Shown: positions 33,779-43,606, counted from the stretch's first letter. The stretch is 64,000 bases of DNA from Bacillus cereus group sp. RP43 (GCF_040459645.1 NZ_JARVHQ010000001.1:2728001-2792000); one strand, 5' to 3'. Notes: a model not told the origin generated them from the letters alone. A program made the numbers and translations.

Positions 33779-33906
33779 AGGCACAGAAACAAATTAAAAA
33801 ACTTTAGTGCTCCTGAGAAAATCTCTTGAGGAAAAACGTTTTTAGGGTAAAACGTTTTTCAGGGTAATTTTATACTGACTCTTTTCCTTAAAATGTTTCT
33901 GTACCT
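33779..33906. repeat. MITE-like 128-bp element with terminal inverted repeats
   Basis: The ends AGGCACAGAAACA (33779-33791) and TGTTTCTGTACCT (33894-33906) are inverted repeats with one mismatch. The interior has a tandem pair of AACGTTTTT-AGGGTAA units (about 33836-33867) and a small CTC..GAG hairpin, but no reading frame. TAAT/AATA sequences flank the ends, so a short target duplication is possible but not clean. Confidence 0.45.
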
Positions 33907-34694
33907 AATATTTAAATTAACTTATGTCAAAATATTTCGCAATACAAGTGCTAAATGCTACATGGATATATAGAAAATGACACTTTTTATGAGCATACCC
34001 CATCAAATACTTATATTAAATATAGAAAAGTCACCTTAATATTATTAAATTTGTTAAATTAAATAATGAAAATGGAGAATACTAACTTTATAATTGTCAC
34101 AATTTAATTTATATATCTACTCTTTTATTACTCGTAAAAATCATTTGATAATTCCTTCAATATTAATTTATGAAATGCAGAGACCATCTAAAGCAACAAT
34201 TTTCTTACATTAGATTGTTTTTCTATCTAATTTATTTTGTCGAAAAAAGTCGATATTTTCATATTTTTTTCATTTAATTATTGTACATTTGCACATTTAA
34301 TGTTAGGATTATGCCTATTCAAATTAGATCCTATTGATTCCTCTTTAAGATTTCTTTATTTTATTTTTGAAAATTAGTTACTTTCTAGTAAATTCCCAAC
34401 AATAATACAGCAAACTACACTAATAATAATTCTAAAATTATATTTTCATCTCGTAAATTCATAAAAAGGAATTAAAGTCAAACTATATTTTCTATCTGTG
34501 TATATTCATTCTTTATTCAAACATGATTAATTATAAGTTCTAACTCGTTAATCAAATTTAAATAACAATTTTGATTCTAAAATAAGTTCAAAATCAAAAT
34601 AAATATATTGTTATTTCAAAATAATGTTGTAAACTATCTTTAGAATGGAAAGATTTATGTAACAGCATGTTAAGGGGTTACAGGGGGAATAAAA
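33907..34694. other. AT-rich intergenic region upstream of the Fic-like gene
   Basis: About 790 bp without a supportable gene. At 34235-34252 lies TTTTGTCGAAAAAAGTCG, containing the Spo0A-box consensus TGTCGAA (34238-34244); a near-identical motif recurs at 35899-35915. The Fic gene's GGGG Shine-Dalgarno ends the region. Confidence 0.4.
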
Positions 34695-35738
34695 ATGAGA
34701 AATTTTTTCGATGACAAGTATAAAAATATTGAATTAAAAAGGAGACTATTAAATATAATCAGTGAAATTAGTGAATTAAAAGGAAAATTAGCTGCTTATC
34801 AGGAACAAAATCCTGATATATTTACTAGCTTAGAAAAAACCATACCACTTCATTACATAAAAAACTTTACTACTACCTATGAAGATATAAAAGTCCCAAA
34901 TAAAAGATTAAAAGAACTTATTTTAGATGATATATTACCTCAAAATATCTCGGAAGATGCTATCTTTTGTTTTTACCAAACACTTACTTTTGTACATAAG
35001 AATTCCTGTGATTTATTAATCAATCCAGAAACTATACAGGAATTACATTTTCAATTAATACATTACATTACCTCTGACAGTGCCAAATGGCGCGAAAAAC
35101 CGTTTACTATTCCAGGTATTCCTGAAAACGGAATGCACTTAAATAGTTACCGCATTCTTCCACATGAGCTTATTCCACAAGTAATGGAACAATTATGTGA
35201 TCAATATAACTCATTAAATTCTAGTAAGGGCCATCATTCACTTTTATTAATAGCTCGTTTTATATTTAATTTTTATTGCATAGTCCCTTTTAATCAGGGT
35301 AACGGCAGATTGGCACTTATGTTAATGCAATTGCTATTAATTAAAAGTGGAAATACATTTGTAAAATATGTATGTCTGGATAAATACATTAAGAAAAATG
35401 AATCTGAATATTACAATTCGATTTATAAATCTTCGGTAAATTGGTACTGCGAGGAACATAATAGTAGCTTTTGGTTAAAAACGTTTTTAACTATTATATT
35501 AGAGGCGTACAAAGATCTTCATAATACAGTTCTAGATTCTATATGTAAGCATACTAAAGTGGAGAGAATTCAGGATTTTATACTTAAACAAAAACAACCC
35601 TTTACTAAGGAGTGTATTCGTAACACATATCCAGACATAGCAGAGAGTACAATCAGTAAGGCTTTAAATTCCTTGCAATTGTTTGGCCATATTAAGCTAT
35701 TGACAAAAGGAAGAAATGCTAGTTGGATTAAAGTTTAA
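34695..35738 (+). CDS. Fic/DOC-domain protein with degenerate active site
   Basis: A 347-residue protein with a Fic-type layout: a helical N terminus (1-95), a Fic core (about 110-265, with WREKPFTIPG in place of the usual flap motif) and a C-terminal winged helix (about 290-347, AESTISKALNSLQLFGHIKL). The Fic motif HPFx(D/E)GN(G/K)R reads VPFNQGNGR (197-205): the catalytic His is Val and the metal-binding acid is Gln, while the phosphate-binding GNGR is kept. AMP transfer is therefore unlikely; it may bind nucleotide as a sensor or DNA-binding regulator (inference). Long empty flanks suggest an accessory gene. Confidence 0.7.
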   Translation: MRNFFDDKYKNIELKRRLLNIISEISELKGKLAAYQEQNPDIFTSLEKTIPLHYIKNFTTTYEDIKVPNKRLKELILDDILPQNISEDAIFCFYQTLTFVHKNSCDLLINPETIQELHFQLIHYITSDSAKWREKPFTIPGIPENGMHLNSYRILPHELIPQVMEQLCDQYNSLNSSKGHHSLLLIARFIFNFYCIVPFNQGNGRLALMLMQLLLIKSGNTFVKYVCLDKYIKKNESEYYNSIYKSSVNWYCEEHNSSFWLKTFLTIILEAYKDLHNTVLDSICKHTKVERIQDFILKQKQPFTKECIRNTYPDIAESTISKALNSLQLFGHIKLLTKGRNASWIKV

Positions 35739-36345
35739 CTATACTTGTAAAACACTTACAGTTCAAAAAAGAAAATTATAACTTTATCATTTAAATTCAT
35801 GCCTTTGGACTCTTATTCATTGAATTTCATTTTAATATATTAAGCTATTATTACTAATTTAGTTATTTCTAATTCCTACAAAACATTTTATAGGAATATT
35901 TGTCGAAAAAAGTCGTACTTTAATATTTTTTCTTTATTTTCTGATTGTAAACGTTTCATTTTCGTGTTACCATCTTAATCAAACAATAGATGGTAATAAA
36001 AATGAAAATATTTCTTTCCCTTAGAAACATATAAACGTACGGTCATATCAAGAAAATAAGGCCAAAGAAATATTTGATACCTATCCAAATTACCAATAGG
36101 AATTTTGCCGCATTAACTTTCTGTTATTTCAGAATAAAACTTCACATTTTGTCCCTAAACAAAATTTGTTAGCGTGCAAAATTCAAATACACTAAAACAC
36201 CCAAATAAATGAAATGTCCTTTTTTATTGAGCATTGAGGTATGAAAAAATAGTTCTTCCTACAAAATTCAGCTGAGTAACATAAAGACATCTAAATTACT
36301 ACCTTTATCGCCATCTATTGTTGACAACATATTTACCAACTATTA

Positions 36346-36372
36346 AAAAGAACCTATCAAGGGTTCTTTTTT
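36346..36372 (+). terminator. Orphan hairpin terminator
   Basis: AAAAAGAACC and GGGTTCTTTTTT pair around a 6-nt loop. No gene precedes it on the plus strand for 600 bp. Confidence 0.7.
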
Positions 36373-36514
36373 ATTATAATCATTCAAATTTCACTTCTAT
36401 CTTGATACTTAGATTTCTACACAAATTACATCTACTTTTTTTACGCTCAATTATTGAATTTATAATATAGTACTTCAATTTTAGTTATTCTTGATCTTAA
36501 TCCGTTTAAATTAG

Positions 36515-36544
36515 TGAATAAAATTCAAACATATAAAAATAATA
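36515..36544 (+). promoter_or_regulatory. Candidate sigma-G promoter of the germination operon
   Basis: TGAATA (36515-36520) and AATAATA (36538-36544) with a 17-bp spacer resemble the forespore sigma-G consensus (TGAATA and CATAMTA; one mismatch in the -10). It lies 39 bp upstream of the GerA start, as expected for a ger operon. Confidence 0.5.
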
Positions 36545-36582
36545 ACTACAACTAATCGTTATATATTAAAGAGGTGTCAATT

Positions 36583-38091
36583 TTGTCCTTAAATGAAAAG
36601 ACCCTAGAAACAAAGACAGATAAAACCATTGAAAAAATCCAAACAAGTAACTTAAAAGAACTTAAAAATACATTAGATAACATCTTTAATATTAGTGCAG
36701 ATTTGATTGAACATCCTTTGCAATTAAAAACAAACACGAATATTTTACTATATTATTTTGAAGGCCTTACAGATGGTGTTGCATTAAAAGGAAATGTTGT
36801 TACACCATTATTACAAGAAGTGAATGAAGACGGTCAAATATTTAATTCTAATATTATTGCTACTCATACCAAAATAGTATATACGTGGAATGAAATTAAA
36901 GAAGGATTACTTGAGGGACAATGTGTACTGTTTATGGAAGGAGAAAAGAGGTCCCTTCTAATAAATACAAAAGGTTGGGCAGAGAGAGCGATTCAAGAAC
37001 CCATTTCAGAAGTTACTATTAAAGGCTCACATGATGGGTTTATTGAGAATGCCACAAAAAACATAGGCTTAATTCGTCGATATATTCCTTCTACTGAATT
37101 GAAAATTAAAAAATTGACAATTGGAGAACGCGCCACTTCTTTAGTCTATTTAATTTACTTAGGGGATGTAGCAAACGAAGATGTGGTCCAAGAAATAGAA
37201 ACTAGAATCTGTAAAATTAAAACGGATGCGGTATTGAGCATTGGAGAACTATCTAATTTTACAAAGGATCAAAATTGGACTCCTTTTCCACAGGCTTATT
37301 TAAGTGAACGCCCAGATGCCATTTCTAATCATATACTTGATGGAAAAGTAGCGGTGTTAATTGATAGATCTCCTGGTGCGATGATTGTCCCAATGAATTT
37401 AATTGGATTTTTTCAGACTCCAGATGATTATAATATACATTGGCTCATTGCATCATTTTTTCGCTTATTACGATTTGCAGGATTTATTATAGCTATTTTT
37501 TTACCTGCAATTTATATTGCTATAGTCTCTTTTCATTTTGAAATCATTCCTTTAGATCTATACACTTCTATTGCAACGTCAAGAGTTAAAGTCCCTTTCT
37601 CTCCTTTATTGGAAGCTTTCATAATGGAAATCACACTAGAAATGCTACGTGAAGCTGGTATTCGCTTACCACAACCAATTGGACAAACAATTGGAATTGT
37701 TGGAGGGATTGTAATTGGGCAGGCGGCTGTTCAAGCTGGTCTTGTGAGTAACGTTATGGTTATTATCGTATCTATTACCGCCATTGCATCATTTATTGTT
37801 TCTAATTATGATTTATCAAGTTGTATTCGGCTTATTCGTTTTCCAATGATGTTATTGGCCTATTTTTATGGGATTGTAGGTATTGTTAGTGGATTAATGC
37901 TCTTATTTGCTCATTTTGTTTCATTAACTTCCTATGGTTCACCATATGGACTGCCAATTGCACCATTTCGTCTCCAAGAGTTAAAAGATTCTTTTGTAAG
38001 ATTTCCTATTTCCATGATCACCACCCGCTCGAGTACAGGACAACCGAAACAAAGAAAGAAAAAAGAAGGTGGTTCGCATGGGAAATCTTAA
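36583..38091 (+). CDS. Spore germination receptor subunit A (GerA family)
   Basis: A 502-residue GerA-type subunit. The soluble N-terminal domain (about 1-285) includes TDGVALKGNVVTPLL and SPGAMIVPMNLIGFFQTPDDY; four or five membrane helices follow (about 295-465), with the family signature PFSPLLEAFIMEITLEMLREAG and LPQPIGQTIGIVGGIVIGQAA. The start is taken as the TTG at 36583 (AGAGGTG six bases upstream); a GTG at 36574 lies inside that site. First gene of a gerA-B-C operon in the inner spore membrane that responds to a nutrient germinant; which one is not readable from sequence. Confidence 0.88.
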   Translation: MSLNEKTLETKTDKTIEKIQTSNLKELKNTLDNIFNISADLIEHPLQLKTNTNILLYYFEGLTDGVALKGNVVTPLLQEVNEDGQIFNSNIIATHTKIVYTWNEIKEGLLEGQCVLFMEGEKRSLLINTKGWAERAIQEPISEVTIKGSHDGFIENATKNIGLIRRYIPSTELKIKKLTIGERATSLVYLIYLGDVANEDVVQEIETRICKIKTDAVLSIGELSNFTKDQNWTPFPQAYLSERPDAISNHILDGKVAVLIDRSPGAMIVPMNLIGFFQTPDDYNIHWLIASFFRLLRFAGFIIAIFLPAIYIAIVSFHFEIIPLDLYTSIATSRVKVPFSPLLEAFIMEITLEMLREAGIRLPQPIGQTIGIVGGIVIGQAAVQAGLVSNVMVIIVSITAIASFIVSNYDLSSCIRLIRFPMMLLAYFYGIVGIVSGLMLLFAHFVSLTSYGSPYGLPIAPFRLQELKDSFVRFPISMITTRSSTGQPKQRKKKEGGSHGKS

Positions 38092-39181
38092 ATTCCAAAA
38101 CATAACTTTATTTGAATTTATTGTTTTCATCCATTCACTGCAACTAGCATCAGGAATGTTAATTATGCCAAGCCCTCTTGCCACTACCGCTGGTACAGAC
38201 GGATGGATTTCTATCATTTCGGGATGGATAATTACTTCTATAATTGGCATATTTATTATATTAATGTTACAAAAAAATCCTAACAAAAGCTTCTCTCAGA
38301 TCTTAAAAACATACTTTGGTAAATGGCTTGGGACAATTTTTCTTCTTTTATATGCCTTTTATCTATTCTTTGCTGGTTTTAATACTTTATTAAAGGCAAC
38401 TGATATTGTAAAAGTGTGGATATTCCCTTCCACTCCTGCTTATCAAATCGCCATATTATTACTATTGCCTTTTATTATTTTAGCCCTGAGTGGGTTAAGG
38501 GCTCTTACTAGTTATTCTATGCTTGTTTTCTTCTTCACTACTTGGATGCCACTTTTTCTTCTTTTTTCACTAAAGAGTAACTACAATCCTTTACACCTAC
38601 TACCTATTTTTAAAGATGGCCTATACCCTATTTTAAAAGCAACAAAAGAAACCATTACCCCTTATGCTGGCTTAGAAATTGCGTATTTTATTTATCCGTT
38701 CTTACAAAAAAAACAAAAAGCCATAAAAGGAATACTAATAGCGAATACTGGAACCATGTTTTTCTATCTATATGTGACTATTCTTTCTTATATATACTTT
38801 AGTCCGGAGGGGATAAAAGACGTAATTTGGCCAGTATTTCATCTGTTAAAAGGGGTTCGTTTTTCTTTCATAGAACGATTAGAAATTATATATATTGCTT
38901 ACTATTTGATTGTATTTTCCACTACAATATATCCGTATTTATTTTTCAGTTTCGAATCTGTGACCATTTTATTTCAAAAAACCGTTCGCAATTGGGCGCT
39001 GGCTGGTTTTATGCTATTAATAGTCGGCTTATTCGTTTTTCTAAATCCCGATGTGGATCAATATTTATTTATATATTCTCTTATGGATATCTTAAATACC
39101 ATTTTCTTTATTCTATTACCAATCTTCTTTTTCGCTTACAGCATTCTTTTTACTTGGTTTACTAGGAGGAAACAGCTTTGA
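38078..39181 (+). CDS. Spore germination receptor subunit B (GerB family)
   Basis: A 367-residue polytopic protein of about ten helices in the amino-acid/polyamine transporter superfamily. The N-terminal FEFIVFIHSLQLASGMLIMP and the LKATDIVKVWIFPSTPAYQIA segments are typical GerB. The ATG at 38078 follows GAAGGTGG and overlaps the end of the A-subunit gene by 14 bp; a GTG at 38069 is an alternative. The B subunit is the likely germinant-binding component. Its end overlaps the C-subunit start by 4 bp. Confidence 0.88.
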   Translation: MGNLKFQNITLFEFIVFIHSLQLASGMLIMPSPLATTAGTDGWISIISGWIITSIIGIFIILMLQKNPNKSFSQILKTYFGKWLGTIFLLLYAFYLFFAGFNTLLKATDIVKVWIFPSTPAYQIAILLLLPFIILALSGLRALTSYSMLVFFFTTWMPLFLLFSLKSNYNPLHLLPIFKDGLYPILKATKETITPYAGLEIAYFIYPFLQKKQKAIKGILIANTGTMFFYLYVTILSYIYFSPEGIKDVIWPVFHLLKGVRFSFIERLEIIYIAYYLIVFSTTIYPYLFFSFESVTILFQKTVRNWALAGFMLLIVGLFVFLNPDVDQYLFIYSLMDILNTIFFILLPIFFFAYSILFTWFTRRKQL

Positions 39182-40305
39182 TTCGAAAATGGATATGGAT
39201 TGTAATCTGTTGTGTATGTTTAATTAGTTGTAGTCAGAGAATTCCACTTGAGAAGGTTTCATTAATCCTTTTAATTGCCTTGGATAGAAACTCTAATGGA
39301 GACGTAAAGGTGGGCACAAGCATACCACTCTTTCATCATAAACAACAAAAAAGTACTATAGAGCATTGGACGCAGGCATCAACTGTATATAATGGATTCA
39401 GTAAGATAGATACGAAGTTAACGGGTTATATGACAGCCTCCAAAGCCGAAATTATTTTAATTGGAAAAAAATTAGCACAAGAAGCAAATTGGATGCAGGA
39501 GCTTGATTCTTCTTACCGTGATCCTTACGCTACCATTAATGCTAAAGTAGTACTTGTTGATGGACCTGTAGAAGAAATTTTCACAATTAATAAGCCCGAC
39601 AAACCATCACTACCATCTTATATAAGTAGTGTAATCGAATCCTCCATTCAAAATAATCAATCCGTTTCTTCCACTATTCAACAATTAATGAGAGAAAAAA
39701 ATGAAGAAGGAATGACACAAGCTGTTCCAGTTATCAAAAAAACACAAAATGAAATTGACACGATAGGAATTGCACTTTTAGATCGACAAGGAAAATTTTT
39801 AACTCGTATCCCTAAAAAAGATGTTAAATTCTTCAATCTTATAAATAAGCCCAAAAATAAAGGCCGGATGATACTACACCTTGTGCTTCCTCCTAAAAAA
39901 TCCAACAAAAAACCAAACACTTCTATCTTGGTACAGAATGCGACAAGGAAGATAGATGTTAATTTTCAAAACGGAAAGTTTGTATTTAATCTCGATATAA
40001 ATGCAAATGTAGCTTTAATAGAAAAAACCAATGCGAATTTAATTAAGGGACATTATGATAATAAAAAAAACATAAATAATTTAAAGAGCGCTATTCAAAA
40101 AGAAATTAATAAGAAGTTACAAGATATTTTGGATGAAATACAGCAGAATAAAATTGATCCAATCGGATTATCCCTATATGCTAGAGCTTTTCAATATAAC
40201 GAGTGGAAAAAACTAAAAGGAAATTGGTTGCAAGCGTTAGCAGAGGCTAAAATAACTGTAAAGACACACGTCAAAATAAAAGATACTGGGACCATTAGAA
40301 ATTAG
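39178..40305 (+). CDS. Spore germination receptor subunit C, lipoprotein (GerC family)
   Basis: A 375-residue lipoprotein starting at TTG behind AGGAGG. The lipobox LISC places lipid on the Cys near residue 18. GerC domains follow: an N-terminal segment with LILLIALDRNSNGDVKVG and TGYMTASKAEIILIGKKLA, and a C-terminal domain (about 210-365) ending with FQYNEWKKLKGNWLQAL, the conserved Ger(x)C end. Acts with A and B subunits on the outer face of the inner spore membrane. Terminator follows 80 bp downstream. Confidence 0.88.
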   Translation: MIRKWIWIVICCVCLISCSQRIPLEKVSLILLIALDRNSNGDVKVGTSIPLFHHKQQKSTIEHWTQASTVYNGFSKIDTKLTGYMTASKAEIILIGKKLAQEANWMQELDSSYRDPYATINAKVVLVDGPVEEIFTINKPDKPSLPSYISSVIESSIQNNQSVSSTIQQLMREKNEEGMTQAVPVIKKTQNEIDTIGIALLDRQGKFLTRIPKKDVKFFNLINKPKNKGRMILHLVLPPKKSNKKPNTSILVQNATRKIDVNFQNGKFVFNLDINANVALIEKTNANLIKGHYDNKKNINNLKSAIQKEINKKLQDILDEIQQNKIDPIGLSLYARAFQYNEWKKLKGNWLQALAEAKITVKTHVKIKDTGTIRN

Positions 40306-40386
40306 ACTAGCCTATTCTTGTATTTGATAGCATCTCTCAGTGGAATTTCCCTTCCTCAATAATTATTATGTAAAAGACGCTAACTC

Positions 40387-40434
40387 AAAGAAAAATCTTT
40401 CGGTTAAATGCTAACCAATAGATTTTTCTTTTTT
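40387..40434 (+). terminator. Terminator of the germination operon
   Basis: AAAGAAAAATCT and AGATTTTTCTTT form the outer stem and GGTTA/TAACC the inner stem, followed by a T-run. Confidence 0.75.
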
Positions 40435-40440
40435 ATATAA

Positions 40441-40569
40441 CCAGTTCTTTTAAAATGGCAACAATTTAACTACGGTAATCAAGTACAAGTTTCTAATTTA
40501 AGGAATTTAAGAACTTATAACTCTGTTGCAGTAAACATGCCAGCTGCCATTTCTATAGCAACTCCATGA
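40441..40569 (+). pseudogene. 3' remnant of an unidentified gene
   Basis: A 42-codon frame without a start codon near its beginning reads protein-like sequence (FNYGNQVQVSNLRNLRTYNS, then VAVNMPAAISIATP) to a TGA and is followed 10 bp later by a strong terminator. It looks like the intact C-terminal end of a gene whose front has been deleted. I cannot identify the family. Confidence 0.4.
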
Positions 40570-40578
40570 TATAACATC

Positions 40579-40616
40579 AAAGCCGAAATTCCTAAGTTAA
40601 GGGGTTTCGGCTTTTT
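40579..40616 (+). terminator. Terminator after the gene remnant
   Basis: AAAGCCGAAATTCC pairs, with small mismatches, with GGGGTTTCGGCTTTTT around an 8-nt loop. Confidence 0.65.
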
Positions 40617-40831
40617 GAGTTCGTTCGAATATCTTAGTTTTAGTTTTATGTACTTTGATAGAATAGATACACATCAGCATATTTGTGCTTAATTTTATCG
40701 TTTAATGCGGCTTTAATAAATCATTTTTAGTTTATATCTCCCATACTGATAGCAATTGAATTTTATTATTTATCCCCTTAGATTATTTCAAATGATTCTA
40801 TTTTCTTTCCATTTGACTCTTTTGATATATT

Positions 40832-42268
40832 TCAAATTTCTTGATTACATGTTGTATAGGGGAGCCCTTCTTTTTTCCACGCAAGAAATCCCCCCTTTAA
40901 ATTAAATACTTTCTTTATATCAGCTTTTTGTAAAATGCTAGCTGCTATAGCGGAACGTAACCCCGTTCGACATTGTAAAACTATTGGACAATTTTTCGGT
41001 ACATCATCTAGCCGTTCAAGTAGATTACCTAAAGTGATATGTATTGCATCATGAAGATGTCCTTCATCCCACTCTTTTTTACTACGCACATCGATAACCT
41101 TTACACTTCCATCTTTTATTAACGGATATAATTCATTTGATGTTTTTTCCTTATAGATCTCTAAACTATGGAATCTTTGAATTACCTTTGAAGGTGCAAA
41201 AGCAATAATATTATCTAAGCCAATGGACTCAAAGTCTCTAATAACTTCCTCCACTTTAACCTTTTCCGCATCTAAAATTATTAAAGTTTCTTTTTTATAA
41301 TCTAATATCCCCCCACACCAAGTTGTGAAAGAATTGTTATAAGGTATGTTAATTGACTTCTCGATGTGGCCAGCAGCAAAACACTCTACATCCCTTATAT
41401 CAACTATTTGCTGAACACCCCTCATCACTTCTTGAAGTTCTTCTATTGTATAAATAGCAGTAATTTCTCTCTTCTTACGAGTTGGTGGACCATACTTATT
41501 TAAATTCTTCATTAATGGAAAATACTTTGGAGGCTCTGGCTGTCCCGTCAATAAATTCGATACAAAATTATCTTCATCATTACACTGAAACGCCCAATTA
41601 AACATCTTTTCATAACCTAATGTGGAAGTTGGAATTGTTCCTAATGCTTTTCCACATGCACTTCCTGCACCATGTGATGGCCATATTTGCAAATAATCGG
41701 GGAGTATTTTTATTTTTTGTATAGAATCAAATAATTGTTTCGCTCCTATTTTCGCGGTATCTTTAATACCAACAGCAATTTCTAACAAATCGGGTCTACC
41801 TATATCTCCTACAAATATAAAATCACCCGTGAATATTCCTATCGGTTTATCATTCGTATAATTATTTTGACTTGTATCGGTTACTAAAAAGGAAATACTT
41901 TCAGGCGTATGCCCTGGGGTATGAATGACATTGAATTTTATATGACCAACCTTAAACTCTGTTCCCTCTCTAACCAAATTGTATCGGCCTTCGTTAAGAT
42001 ATTGATATTTCCACTCACTATCTCCTTCATCTGATACATATAAATTTGCATTAAAAAGAAGGGAAAGTTCTCTAGACCCAGAAAGAAAATCTGCATGAAT
42101 ATGAGTCTCAGCCGAAGCGATTACTTCCATCCCTTCTTTTTTAGCAAATTCTATATATTGTTCTATATAGCGGCTGGGATCAATAACAATTGCTACGCCT
42201 TCCTTCTGACAACCAACTAAATAGGAAGCATGAGCTAATTTTTCATCATAAAAATATTTTAAAAGCAT
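40832..42268 (-). CDS. CstB-like persulfide dioxygenase-rhodanese fusion
   Basis: A 478-residue three-domain protein. The N-terminal metallo-beta-lactamase-fold persulfide dioxygenase (about 1-250) has THIHADFLSG, HTPGHTPES and FTGDFIFVGDIGRPDLLE; its HxHxDF form is usual for mononuclear-iron enzymes. A first rhodanese domain (about 265-355) lacks the active Cys (ILDAEKV in the loop) and is probably a pseudo-domain. The second (about 385-475) has a full active loop LQCRTGLRS. This matches CstB of S. aureus, which detoxifies persulfides to thiosulfate. The start at 42268 follows GGAGGG; an upstream TTG is less likely. It forms an operon with the sulfide:quinone reductase gene. Confidence 0.8.
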   Translation of the reverse strand: MLLKYFYDEKLAHASYLVGCQKEGVAIVIDPSRYIEQYIEFAKKEGMEVIASAETHIHADFLSGSRELSLLFNANLYVSDEGDSEWKYQYLNEGRYNLVREGTEFKVGHIKFNVIHTPGHTPESISFLVTDTSQNNYTNDKPIGIFTGDFIFVGDIGRPDLLEIAVGIKDTAKIGAKQLFDSIQKIKILPDYLQIWPSHGAGSACGKALGTIPTSTLGYEKMFNWAFQCNDEDNFVSNLLTGQPEPPKYFPLMKNLNKYGPPTRKKREITAIYTIEELQEVMRGVQQIVDIRDVECFAAGHIEKSINIPYNNSFTTWCGGILDYKKETLIILDAEKVKVEEVIRDFESIGLDNIIAFAPSKVIQRFHSLEIYKEKTSNELYPLIKDGSVKVIDVRSKKEWDEGHLHDAIHITLGNLLERLDDVPKNCPIVLQCRTGLRSAIAASILQKADIKKVFNLKGGFLAWKKEGLPYTTCNQEI

Positions 42269-42336
42269 AGCTATTCCCTCCAAATGCTTAGTTCAAATTA
42301 CTTCTCGGTTGTTACAACAACTCTCTCTATCTTTTC

Positions 42337-43536
42337 TTATAGAATCCCTTTCAACATTAAATTCCAATACATATAGGGCAACATATATCTTTTAAGTAAA
42401 AACATACTATACCGTTCTTTCGCTTGATTAAACGGAAACGTTTCTTGAGGCTCATGTTCATAGTTAAATTCAGCAAGTATAAGACTTTTATATCCTGTAA
42501 CAATCGGACAGGATGTATACCCATCATAATTAGCCTGCAAGTCTCTTCCATTAAGTACGTCCAAAATATTTTGTTTTAAGACAGGTATTTGTTTTCGAAT
42601 TGCCGCTCCAGTTTTAGATGTAGGTAAATTGGTACAATCTCCAAGTCCAAAAATATTCTTATATTGTACATGCTGCAAAGTATAAGGACTTATATCTACC
42701 CACCCATGATGATCACTTATCTCACTTTCTTTAATAAAGTTAGGTGGCCCCATTGGTGGAACAACATGTATCATACTGTATGGTACTGTTTCTCTTTTCA
42801 TTGTTTGCGTATCTTCAAAAATTGCTTCTCTCTTTTCAGCGATAATTTCAACTAAGTTTTTATTATAATTCGTTATAATTTGCTTTCTTTCTAGTACTTG
42901 TTCTAATGTATCTGCATAACGTGGCACCTGAAATATGTTTGCGTTTGCAGAATAAAACATTACTTCACTTCTGTTTCTTACCCCGCTATTACAAAAATAC
43001 TCTTCTGCTAAATACATAATTTTTTGTGGAGCGCCACCGCATTTAATAGGAGTATTGGGGTGGGTAAAAATCGCTTTTCCTCCTTTAAATTTTTCGATTT
43101 CTCTCCAAGTAGACTCAACATATTTATAAGAATAATTGCTACAGACCCCATTAGCCCCAATAGATTCCTTTAAACCTTTAATACCTTCCCAATTTATTTG
43201 TATACCGGCTGCTACAATAAGAATCTCATATTTAAGTAGCATTCCATCATCTAAAAGTATCTTATTTTGATCTGGAAACAACTTAACAACACTTTTAGGA
43301 ATCCACGTTGCTCCTTTTGGAATAAGTGATTCTTGATCACGCATCGTACATTCCTTTGAAACAATTCCTCCCCCAACTAAACTCCATAGTGGTTGGAAGT
43401 AATGTTTTTTAGATGAATCGATAATAGCTATACTTTCTTTCAATAGGGGTACATTTCGTAACAAATGTGCAGTAGAAGATAGTCCTGCAGTCCCAGCGCC
43501 AATCACAATAATTTTATAATTATCTCTGGTCTTCAT
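42337..43536 (-). CDS. sqr: Sulfide:quinone oxidoreductase
   Basis: A 399-residue flavoprotein of the disulfide oxidoreductase family. The FAD-binding Rossmann motif is VIGAGTAGLSSTAHLL (about 12-27); the redox-active Cys pair is probably in PIKCGGAPQKI (about 165) with another at NGVCSNYS; a second GxGD motif is IFGLGDCTNLP, which contacts FAD. It oxidises sulfide to sulfane sulfur at the membrane, passing electrons to quinone, and the downstream CstB-like enzyme would consume the persulfide. An inverted repeat over the promoter suggests repression by a sulfur-responsive regulator not encoded nearby. Confidence 0.82.
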   Translation of the reverse strand: MKTRDNYKIIVIGAGTAGLSSTAHLLRNVPLLKESIAIIDSSKKHYFQPLWSLVGGGIVSKECTMRDQESLIPKGATWIPKSVVKLFPDQNKILLDDGMLLKYEILIVAAGIQINWEGIKGLKESIGANGVCSNYSYKYVESTWREIEKFKGGKAIFTHPNTPIKCGGAPQKIMYLAEEYFCNSGVRNRSEVMFYSANANIFQVPRYADTLEQVLERKQIITNYNKNLVEIIAEKREAIFEDTQTMKRETVPYSMIHVVPPMGPPNFIKESEISDHHGWVDISPYTLQHVQYKNIFGLGDCTNLPTSKTGAAIRKQIPVLKQNILDVLNGRDLQANYDGYTSCPIVTGYKSLILAEFNYEHEPQETFPFNQAKERYSMFLLKRYMLPYMYWNLMLKGIL

Positions 43537-43606
43537 TATCCTCTTCCTATCTGAATTTAATTTTTAAGTTAACTAATTATTAGCCTTATTCCATCGTAGT
43601 AACAAT

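Larger units (their letters stand above)
35739..36582. other. Intergenic region with Spo0A-box-like element and orphan terminator
   Basis: TTTGTCGAAAAAAGTCG at 35899-35915 repeats the element found near 34235. No reading frame longer than about a dozen codons with a ribosome binding site follows, yet a clean terminator sits at 36346-36372, so a non-coding transcript of roughly 400 nt is conceivable. The distal end holds the germination operon promoter. Confidence 0.35.
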
